This document shows, one piece after another, positions 51,101 through 61,396 of a stretch of 64,000 nucleotides of DNA. Under the pieces are notes generated by a model, which searched no databases, was not told the DNA's origin, and saw only the letters and a program-made list of their open reading frames with translations. The DNA is from Clavelina lepadiformis (Eukaryota; Chordata; Ascidiacea; Aplousobranchia; Clavelinidae), in NCBI RefSeq assembly GCF_947623445.1, contig NC_135246.1, positions 20,084,288 to 20,148,287 of the forward strand, written 5' to 3'. Position numbers and translations under genes: made by a program. The first letter of the stretch is position 1, and every line of letters begins with the position of its first letter.

Positions 51101-53377
51101 AAAAGCGTCAGGTGCTTGAGGATTTCAAATCTTTATCAACATCAAAACCCAACCAAAAAGTTGCCAAGGAGAGTATGTTCTACCCAGTTGCCAGCGCATA
51201 TATTGTTAACATGCTGAAGCCAACTAAGGAAAGAGGTTTCAATCAGCAGCAGCAAAGGTTGGGAACACACGATGAAGCGTCATTATATGGGATTGAATGC
51301 TTTTGTAATTATCTCAACAAAACTAAATAATCAATAAGAGAAAAAATTCACCAGGTCTTCGCCTCTTCGCAGATGGGGGATGATCTTCTAAAATAAATAA
51401 AATTTTGATCACATGATGCAGTGGCTAAACAAAGACAGTGAAGATACAGCAATGTTTGTAATAAACTTTAGCAGCCATCTTGTCATGCCCATCCAAACTA
51501 ACTACTGCAATACAACATGGTAATACATAAAGCTCTATAAATAGCTTGATTAGTTGTGGGTGCATTTAGATCAGTTAATGGCTTATTCAGAAAATTCTAT
51601 TCATCGTGCAATATCTATTTAATCGAAGAGGTTGTTTCCAAAAGTAACGTTTACTCATTCTGGGCACATTCAAACACAATTGTGGGCATATTTGGTATCT
51701 CCTGTTCAACACAATGGCTTGCGGTGAAAGCATAGCACAGGCGCCTCTATCAAACAGGAAGTGGTAGGAAGCATACATGGCTGGAAAATGCCACTGCTGC
51801 CCTTACACAAACACACGCCATGAACAACAGACAAAAATTGAGATGGTGTTTAAATGCTGGAGGTTTTATCAAACTCTTTCTGTGCACACTTAAATGACCC
51901 GACACAATGCATTAATGTTTTCATACAAAAATATTTCCGGGTATTAATACAGAGAGATGCTGTTAATTTCCTGGTTTTGCGTTCTGGTTTCTTTTGTAGG
52001 TCGTGGATTTGTAGGACACGTGACATGCGATGCATTGTATGCAAAATGTGAGCATGGTGTAGTGCTTATGCCTTGCCACATCTGCAATTCAAATTAATTT
52101 TCACGCCAAGACTGGACGTTAATTACGGGAATACGGACGATTTCTCTAGCACGTCAACGCTTTGATGCAATCACAAAACTTTAAAAAAACACAAGTTCTT
52201 CACACCCTGCTGTATAATGTGTATAAACCTCGTATGGTGCATTGGTGAAGTCCACATCATAGAAAGCTAACTTACCATTACGTTGCTTACGGCTATTGTA
52301 TTCAAAAAATAAACTTTATCTGTGTTCGGTATTCCACTACTCTAAGTGGGATCTTTTGGTGCGCATCATGCAATCGTGGTTTGAAGAGTCTGCAGCGGCG
52401 GTGCCATTTCTTTATCGTTTGTGGTTTGTGCATTTACTGGAGTTGGTCGCCACAAAACAAATTCCATCATCACGCTTAGAAACTTTTTACAAAGGTGCTT
52501 TCCCCATTTCATAAACCCACGCTGACGTCGTTAAGCTATTTCACAGTTTTCCACCAGGTTCACATTTGCTTACAGTTGCACAATTAATCATAATTTCGAG
52601 GAAATACAGATCCAACCAAGCAAAAAATTCAAATCTTGGTCCGGAAAATAAAAAACATTTTCATCGTCTGTTGAAAGTAAATCAAATATATGGGGATGAC
52701 TTGGACAAAGCAATAAACACAAAAGGGAACCAACACACTTTGATAACAAACACTCCATATAATACTAGGCGGTTGACGAAGCCTGCCTTATACAAATAGC
52801 TCAAATAAGTTGTATTGTGATGGCACAGTGGCCAACAAATAGTCACGCATAAGAATGTTTCTATTGTCACAACTAACTGAGTCCGGAAAAACTCGATAGT
52901 GACCAGATATAAAACACAAAGCCCTACACTAGTTATTTTTATCGACTTAAAAACTTCTTTTGCTAAATCAAACTTATAATGATACAATAGAAGGCCTAAG
53001 AAGGCTCCAAACACGCGGCATAGAAACAAACAGTATCGAGTTAGACGCTGTCACAGCAAATCCCACACAAGCGGTCACGCATCAAGTTTCAAAATATCAA
53101 AAGTAGATCGCACCTGTATCGTCGGACTGGAGTGTCTGGAAGGTGTCTATGATCTGCACGTTGCTCCCATCAATGTGAAAGTGGTTTGTGACGTTGGAAG
53201 GTGCTGCTGAAATTATTATTTGAGAACAGAATAAAAATTCAAAAAGCAGGTAAAAATCTTCATATGTCGTTCGCTACAGTCAATTGAAATGAAACGTGGC
53301 ACAACACAGCCAGGCGCCAACTTACCTGCCGGGTTCTGAGAACTTCCTTCTTCGTCGCTGCTAGAATCGGAACTCAT
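48106..53377 (-). CDS. NLR protein with NACHT, BIR and LRR domains in that order
   Basis: Eleven exons: 53377-53326, 53206-53114, 51387-51352, 51067-49736, 49649-49584, 49527-49460, 49343-49261, 49196-49017, 48856-48813, 48738-48470, 48387-48106. Phase agrees at every junction and the sum (2505) gives 834 residues. Order: a Ser/Asp/Glu-rich start, a short SNVQIID motif (exon 2), a basic SAKRRRP patch, then NACHT with Walker A GAAGTGKTT (about 157-165), Walker B MDGYDQ (235-240), sensor FTSRP, and an FHQNLQEYYCAYY helix. A linker leads to a full BIR (about 573-637): TGYFYLGDGDRVQCYKCGG, W619, GD, zinc ligands C609, C612, H629, C636. Two RNase-inhibitor-type LRRs follow (VRQLNLRECKLDSHALNNIC and IDKLHIGVNNFQNNDVSKLC). 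NLRs are cytosolic sensors that oligomerise through NACHT. NAIP has NACHT, BIR and LRR but with BIRs first. Not an orthologue of any gene I can name. Intron 3 lacks recognisable exons. Confidence 0.9.
49017..49261 (-). other. BIR domain exon region of the NLR
   Basis: Part of exon 8 (49196-49017), with the preceding EEDRV coming from exon 7. All BIR zinc ligands are present. By alignment with XIAP BIR3, the pocket positions are Trp (FWKK), Asp in place of the Glu, and Phe in place of the second Trp, so an IAP-binding-motif groove is plausible but modified. The 49205-49260 part is the intron between the two exons. Confidence 0.85.
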
Positions 53378-55321
53378 TCTGCTTAAACGATCGGTCGGTC
53401 TTTACAAGCAAAAGCAGAGCCGCCCTATCTGTGGGTCGGCGGTAAAAGCAATTCCTACGTTGAAAATGAGACACTGTCTTGCTGAAGAAATGTACAATAA
53501 GATGAGCTGGCGATTGGATAACTAATCAAATGACAAATATTTCCTTTCATGTCTATTCATAGAACTAAAACCAAACATTACACGACCGCATCGCAGCAGC
53601 CAGTAAAATTCCTGAAAGCTGCGGTTAGTGATTTAAAAACGTGAACATGTTTTGAAGACTCAAATCACGAATCTACCCAGAGCGTACTTCCGTGTTTCAA
53701 AGTGGCTTGACCCCACACACACTGCATTTATACATTTCGTCTCTTGCGGTTATTCACATCGCGTCGCATTTGACGCTTCCCCGACACAATCAAATCCCCT
53801 CTGACGACTGGAATCGGCGTTTGTCTTGTTTACAATCGCGCGCTTGCTTCGAACCAATACAAAAAAAGAAAAAGGGAACCGAAACTGAATGCTTTACTTC
53901 GAGCGGGTTGAGATGAAATTACTCATCGTCACTGGCTTCCTGATGTGAAAGTTTCCTTCAATAAGCTCGCTCACTGCAACTCACGACACAATAATTGCTT
54001 ATTACAACATAAGTACGTCACAATGCAACCGATGCGGTAAAGTACCAGAAGCAGAGCAAAGAGCGCACGAAAGGTCGACCCTTTTGCATGAATATTTACT
54101 CAAATATTTTCCGTTTGTTTTATTCTTATTTGCATGTTCGGTTTAGTTCTCACCATTGATCGTCTTCATCTCGTGTTAACATCATTTTCGTTCGTTTTAA
54201 GACGTTAGGCTTTGCTGCTTTTTCCAGTCATTGTCTGCGGACTGAACTGTGACGTTACTACCTTGTAGTGGTTCGCATTTTGTCGTTCGTTCCCCCCTGG
54301 TGATGACATAAACGATACGACCCGAGGTGAGCGATCGAGCCAAAACCACTCAAAATCCCTTCCACGAAACAAATTTACATTCCGCGATTTTAAACCTTGC
54401 ATTATAGTTTGGAGATTTCGTTTATGCCAGCCATAAAACCCTCAACAAATATTGGAGGGATTCTGGATTTTTCCCTTCATTACGTCATCGGTCTAAATAC
54501 TATGCGGGTGTGTAGGCGCAGCACAGCTATTTCTAGATATGACGTCACATAAACGTGTTAAATTGTAAATATTATTCTGCTACAAGTGACGGTTGAAATC
54601 TTTCCAACAAACTGTCCCAATTGGTAATTAAAGTTTGCATTCCTCTAACATCGTCATAATATTTGCTTATTGACAACAATCTGTCGCAAGAATCGAATTG
54701 TCCTATGAGGTCACAATGCAAGCAATAACAAAAAATAAAATTGAATTGATATTAATAAATCAATTGAACAAATACCAAATTTTCAAAAAAAGCTAAAAAT
54801 TTAAAGCGCTTTAAACATTTCATAAACCCACAAAATGAGCCCAGCTGGCAGATGTGCGCTCACAAAGTCGTATTTAGCTCATCACCACCAACAAAGCGGA
54901 TGACATTGGGTGACCTCTGTGCTAACCTCACGTGCCAGCGCAGACTATTTACTTCAGCACTTTGTCTTTCTTGACTGGACACGGTTCGTTTCAGTCGACA
55001 CGCGAAGATTCATTCATAAAAAGCGTTTTAAATTCGACTGCAAACATCGGAACTAACAATAACAGAAATACTGCGGTTGCCATCAGGCACACAACAGCAA
55101 ATAGAAATGCTGTTTGAACGTGGGGTGGAAATTTATTTCTTGGATACGAGATTGACTGAGAAATGAGCAGGTCCCTTGCCTTGATGAAGCTCACCCGAAC
55201 AGGTTAACAAAACGTTGACAGAAACAAATTTCCATATTGCACCAGTTGTGTTTATATTTGTCGTTGATGGCCTACAAAGAACAAAGCGATCGAAGATTTA
55301 TAAAATTTTTTGATTGTTTAC
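53378..55321. other. Region between NLR start and small unrecognised exons
   Basis: About 1.9 kb including the NLR promoter. One minus-strand frame at about 55194-54991 has a hydrophobic stretch (TAFLFAVVCLMATAVFLLLL) followed by a stop, like a single-pass membrane segment. I could not join it in phase to the exons just upstream. Confidence 0.35.
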
Positions 55322-55619
55322 CGAATCGATGAAGATCCACAAATTTCGCGATTAAAGATGAACTGAGACGTCGATCAACCAAACCCAGACCCGCATTTGT
55401 GTTGCGACAGATCTGTTAAAAACGACAACATATGAAATTTATCTCAAACATAATTTAACGTAGGCAGGTCCAATGCCGCCATTACTGTGATTATTTTGCG
55501 AATATCACCAACTTGACCTCTCTTGTCTGGGCACGAACTTGACGATGGAGCGACCACCTCAGACGCATTTCCACTGGAATGTTCTCTCCCGTGATTAAGC
55601 AGTCGTCAGTGCTGGACAT
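55322..55619 (-). CDS. Unrecognised small protein, two candidate exons
   Basis: Exon 55619-55518 starts with ATG (MSSTDDCLITGENIPVEMRL) and has a GT donor. Exon 55412-55322 follows in frame after a good acceptor (ttttaacag), reads ICRNTNAGLGLVDRRLSSSL, and ends at a GT donor. Joining to the next acceptor near 55271 gives a stop after a few residues, for a protein of about 69 residues. Alternatively it connects to the hydrophobic segment near 55.1 kb by a splice I could not define. No family recognised. It could also be a 3'-truncated model. Confidence 0.35.
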
Positions 55620-55991
55620 ATTTCGAACTAATTTTGCCCTAACTCATCTACAAGCTCATAGCTAATGGAATGTCGTAGATTAAAGACGGGAAATCAAGCT
55701 CACAGAGATTAACGTTTTCCAGAAAAGTTTAAATTTAGCTCCAACCGAGAAGTGGTGATCTTGTGTTAAGGTGAGACCGCACAAAGCACGATGGAATATA
55801 TCACAGGCATTTAATCGAAAGATGGAAATGAATCAATAAATATTCATAACAACACAATTTAATGAAGTGTCTGTGTGTAACGATTTAATATTTCATGAAT
55901 GATGTTGGTAAAGTTATGTTGTGAACAAAAGGTTTGCTCATTCCCAACATTCCGACCTTTCTCCTAAATATATTTTACCAAGCTCATATTT

Positions 55992-58900
55992 TCAGGCAGA
56001 TGACGTCATGTTTAGCTTCTCCAATGATGTTTTTTCCATTGAGAGGTTACTGGAGTCACGTGAGTTGCAACAAAATTTCTTTTTCTTGAAAATTTGTTGA
56101 ATTTCAACAAAAGACCGATCTTTAGTTTCTGGGACGGCGAAATAGACAAAAACGGCGACGGCGAAAGCGATCGATGAAAATATCAAGAAAGTGAACCCTC
56201 TTAATGCAGCCTGGACAAATAATTGACAAAATTTCATAAAAACATTGTGGTTAAGATTCATCTTTCTTTACGCAGAAAAACCAAGACGGTCTCACATGAC
56301 CCCAATATCGATCGAAGACTCACCAGGGCGTAGGGCAACGAAATCACAACAAGGGAATATGCTGTCCACACGAGTGCGCTAGTGGTCATAAGCGCTGCAG
56401 TACGAGCAGACTGAGAAAAGAATTCTGAAACTACGAGGAAGGTGGTGGCGGCAGGTCCAATGATAAATCCCATCGTGAAAGCTGTAAAATTTAAACATAT
56501 TCCAAGAACAAATAAAAATAATTAGGCTACATTAAGAATTTCATAATTATGACGTTTCAACCAAACCCCTAATTCCTCCTTCCCAAAGAAGAACCACAGT
56601 CTAATGTGAAGCAATCAACTAAACTAAAGCGGAATACGCACTTGTGGAAAACAAGATAGACAAATAGGGAATCCAATATACCAGGTCACCTATCTCGATG
56701 GTAATAGTCAGAAGCAAAAAGGAAATCCCCTCAATGAGATATCCGATAAAGAGAAGTTTTTTTCTTCCAACACGTTTGATTGTTAATGACTGAAATATAC
56801 ATTGAAGTATAGTTGGTGCAATTTGGGGTTAAAAAAGATTCAAGACTGGAAACATGAGACCGTTTTCATGAAGTTTGACAACACTTAACTAAAAATCCTA
56901 TTGTTAAGCACTACACATACACAAGTATGGGAGACACCACGAAAGTGTTCAAAATAAACAACATATCAACTGCACATTACATAAAAGCAATAAATCCTTA
57001 CAGTTAGGCAAGCGGTGACAATCATGACAGCTGTGGTTATGATGCTGCCATAAGCTGAAATGTCTGACGAGATCCCGGCTTTCATGAAAAGTTGATTCAA
57101 GTACGACATGATCCCGGACAGACCAGTTAGTTGGTAGGCAAACCCCAAGACAATTGTGGAAACCAACTGGAATCGCAATGTCCGAGAGCGAAACAACTGA
57201 AACACATTTTCACAATAAAACTGCAATAAGCGAAATATCAGTAAAACAAGAATCAATGCAATTCACAAAATCTATCTATCTGTGAAAAGAAAGTAGAATC
57301 CATGAGCACGAAGACGAGAAAATGATCACACATTCAAAATAACCACAATGACTCCTCCAACCTGAACAAGACTCATTTGCTTGGACGATGCTTGAGATTG
57401 AAGTTCAGTTTCCATTTTATCGAGTTCATCGGAAACGTCTTCACACTTCCTCAGCTTTGTGAGCAACTTCCTCGCTTCTTCCTTCCTCCCTTCTGTGATG
57501 TATAAATGCCTGGATTGTGATGAAACAATGCACAATTGTAGATCAAGAAATTTAATGGATTGCTTAAATAAAGACATTTTGAGCACAGAAAAAGTTAAAT
57601 TGCCAGAAGAGCAAATTTTTTCCAACTAATTTAATAATTTAATTAATCAGCAAATGCTTTATGTCTTGTGCATCCTGTTATTGCATTAATTTGTAAAGAA
57701 TTTTAATTAAAATGGAACCTACCACAACATCACATTGCAATGTACCTTGGGCTCTCCGGCATGAAGTAAAAGAGAGAAAAGAAAACAAGTGATGGGAGCC
57801 CGGTAAGTGCGAGCATCACCGGCCACAATTCATCTCCTCCTAGAATCTAAAGTCACAATTATAACGTTCAAGCAATGATTACCGCAATTAGTGGTTGTTG
57901 ACAAATTAACTTGAAAATATTGTTAAACCTTTTTGCATGGCTGCTTTGACGTACTTTTCTCTCGCTTCGAAAATTAAAAAACAAACTGAGTTCAAACATC
58001 AGTCTGTCAAGTCAACCAAATCAATCAATCGAGTCAAAGGATATAGATTGGCTGACAAGCTCAGCAGCAGGTTCAAACATTTTACAGCGTTGTTCAAATT
58101 AATTGAAACTAGGAATAAAATCCTGAAATACCCTTTTCTACCTGGTTCCAAAAGACACTTACAAACAGTGCTAGAGCTTATTTGCACTCCTGCTCAAACC
58201 AAATCCTTCAATAACTGTCACAAGTCTTTCTTGGGTTAACCTTACTCTGTCTCAATAAAACTGCATCATCTCGAAGAGACGTAAACCTTTTACGGCCACA
58301 TTTACCATTGAGCATTGAACTGTTGAATGATTCTGAAGCTGTTGCTCTGCTTACTCTGGGAGACTCTTTTGAGGAAGTTCAGATAATTGTTGCAAACTAA
58401 TGATGCTAGTTCGTTTTCTTGTAGTAGCATCTGTCATGCTAACATACTAGATTGTGCACTGTGTGTAAGCGTAGTTTAAGCTTTATCTGTAACTTTGATT
58501 TATAAGCTCAAATTGTGACGTAATAAAATCTTTGATGACGTCGTTATAACCTGTGTCTCACAAATTGTATTAGTTTATGTAATATCTACAACCAAGCTAT
58601 CATAAAGATAATCCCCATGAAACATGCATATTAAACTCTCAACTATGTCACAGAATATTGCCAGTTAAATTTTTATACAAATAGGCAAACATGCAGACAC
58701 TCTCTTGAGCTAAGCTTCTTTACACAAGCTGTAGAAGGAATCATGCTTTGCTACTATTTGGTCCTGTTGTAGATATAACCGGTGGCTAATTTTACTAAAA
58801 ATAAGAATTTTGGACTTTGAAAAGTGTTACCAAAAACTTTTATTTTCATCCCAACTGCTCAAGAGACTCCACCAAACTGTTCGACTCCTTCAGAAACAGT

Positions 58901-61396
58901 CACCTGCATGCGTTACACTTCACTGGTTTATCTCGACTTGCCTGAACTCACTCATGTAAAAAGGTTGTTCAACTACGCAGACATGATAAGAATGAAATTA
59001 TAAAAAATTAATCAGTTCAAATAAGTTTAGGATAAGCAATAATTAACAAAAAGGATATTGGTGCAAAATTATAAATGACTTAAATTTTAATCCATTGTAT
59101 AAAAATTAGATCACAAAAAACAAGTTGGCCTGAAATTAAAGAATTTCCAAAATTTCCTTCTCTGGTAAATTTATTGACAATTATTTCTTGATTGAAGGTC
59201 AAATTGTTTTAGCATTTGCTCCTAACTTTAAGAAATCCACAACCATCGCGCTTTCCACATCGCACAAACCTCTGGCAAGCCAAGAACATTTGCGATAAAA
59301 ACTCCAAACGTGATGAAAAAAGCAGACATGCTGCTAAACACTCCTCTCCACTTGGTGGGGTTGATTTCAACGATGTACGTCGGAGTGATGCCTTTGAAAA
59401 TAAATGGAAACTTTGTAAATAGATGGCAGTGTGAGGTAATAATTGGAATCAAAGCAGTGGAAGTGCAACAACATCAAATTTAAGTTTAAGCAGATGATGG
59501 CCAAGCTAATGTACAGTGCTGGCTGCCTTATGACATAAACGGTCAAATGACGAAGGGAGTTATGCAATATTTGGTCGAGAAACGTCAACTAACTTGTTCC
59601 AACACTGGAGCCACAAACACCAATCACAGCTCTCGCAATGACGACAACTTCAAATGACTTGAACAGAGAAGTGAGTCCGAGAAACACGCTTGCTATGACC
59701 ACGACCACGTGCCCGTATAACATTGATCGCTGAAGAAAATTAAGACTCCATAAATCTTATGAAGCCGTGAAAACATAGTTAACAATGCTATGATGCTTTA
59801 CATTCAACTTAATACAAAATCGTACGTTTGAGAAAGATTCGAAGAAACAAAGTCAATGCATTACTTACCAATTGACCAAAATTTTTCACAAAAAAGTTGG
59901 GGATAAAACACCCCACCAACCCTCCAATGGGATGCGCCATGGCTGTAACTGTCCAAATCAAATTCAAACCGTCTTCGCTCAGGGTGGTGTTGTGACGAAT
60001 CTAGCCAAAGTTTCAAAACAAGAAATATGCAATTTGGGAAGCGGACTCTGTTAAATGAAACCGCAAAAATAAAATTCATCAACTCATTGAATTCATTTAA
60101 CATTGGTTTGGAATTTTTACATGGAAAATATGCTGTTTGATAAACTCCAATCTCATTTTCAAACAACATAATTGTGAACATTTGTAAGAAAGAAAAAGCC
60201 ATCTGTGAAAAGACAATGAAATCTGCGGTTATGCAAGTTTCCAAACGTTTGTGATTGTGAGCAAACAGTAATCTGGCATGGTATGATATTATAATTTTTA
60301 CCTGCGGACTGAGGAAAGTCTTTACGCAACTTAAACCTGGTGATGGTTCCTCACGAGCTTGTCTTTGTGCAAGATCAGATTGTCACACATTCTTTATTTT
60401 GATTTTTTAATTTTTTATATGGTATTGCATGAATTTAAAATTGTCCACCAGGTACACTGAACAGGAGCAAGTTTCATTAATGCCTTGCCCAAGAGAATTA
60501 CAACAGTACGGCACCACTGGGTATCAAGCACAGAACCTGAGCAACATTTATTGCGGGTTCAGCGCTCGAACCACTCGGTTCCCCAGCAAACGATGATCTC
60601 TGTCCACCTCCCTCCCCACTTCCATTCTTTTTCTCTCATTATTGCACATTTTGCTCTCGTGTCATCTTGGCGACTTAACGGGTCAGCCATTTAATGTTTG
60701 CAAACCACGATTTAATGCTTCTATATTTCTTTAGTGCAAAATATATCTATTAAGCTACTCTGAATTGTTTGGATTTTTGCTTTAACTTTTCTTCCATATT
60801 TACAGTGCATCCACTTATTTATTGACTAAACTCAACGTCAGCAGAAACTGAAGTGAATTCTAATCCAACACCGATACTGCGATGTCCTTCGCCTGAGAGA
60901 GATTTGTTCAAATGCTGGTCTATGAGGTCTATGGATGTTGGCAGATTTCTGATCAATGCAACTCGTTACCTTCAAATACCCAGTGACCAATGAGCAAGCA
61001 ACAATGTTTTTATCAACCTGATAATATTCTTGGAAAGCTTTCCGGGCTGGCACCGCCACTGAGTTGATTGATCCGATTGGATAGCCATAAGGGAAACCCC
61101 CAGCAAAGAGAGCAATCAAGCTTGACCAGACCACCCAGCAGGTCAGTTTCTGTGATAAACAGGACAACGATTGGTCGATAGATGAAACTTCACACTTAAG
61201 ATTAATAATCAGCAACTGGTCAACGACATAATTTTAACGCAAGTTAAGACATAACAGTGACCTCATTAGCGGCTTTGTTTTTATTTGTGACGTGGTCAGA
61301 AGCATCGTCTCCATTTTCTACCAGGGGACTTTCAACAGCAACATTTCCATTTTGAACACAGCTAGATGGCAGCACAGCTCCATGACACTCTGACAT
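55992..61396 (-). CDS. SLC2A/GLUT-family facilitative sugar transporter
   Basis: Eleven exons: 61396-61262, 61149-61018, 60000-59869, 59729-59594, 59391-59270, 57846-57746, 57509-57362, 57196-57002, 56789-56642, 56481-56324, 56210-55992. Total 1626 bp, 541 residues, all phases consistent. MFS signatures: ARAVIGV-x7-TPTYIVEINP-xx-WRG (TM4-5), LWPVMLALTGLPS and MPESPR (end of TM6), RVGRKK (TM8-9 loop) and VPETKDRSFVEIQQIF (after TM12). About twelve hydrophobic helices. The start ATG gives a 45-residue polar N tail (MSECHGAVLPSSC). Closest to class I/II GLUTs (GLUT1-5 type). The TM7 motif is YQLTGLSG rather than QQLSGIN, so the first Gln and the Asn of the sugar site are changed. Substrate cannot be stated; glucose or fructose are the family norm. 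Confidence 0.93.

Noticed and set aside
57937-58239. 100-residue plus-strand open frame
   Set aside because: Lies in a GLUT intron on the opposite strand, has no recognised domain, and reads like AT-rich chance sequence.
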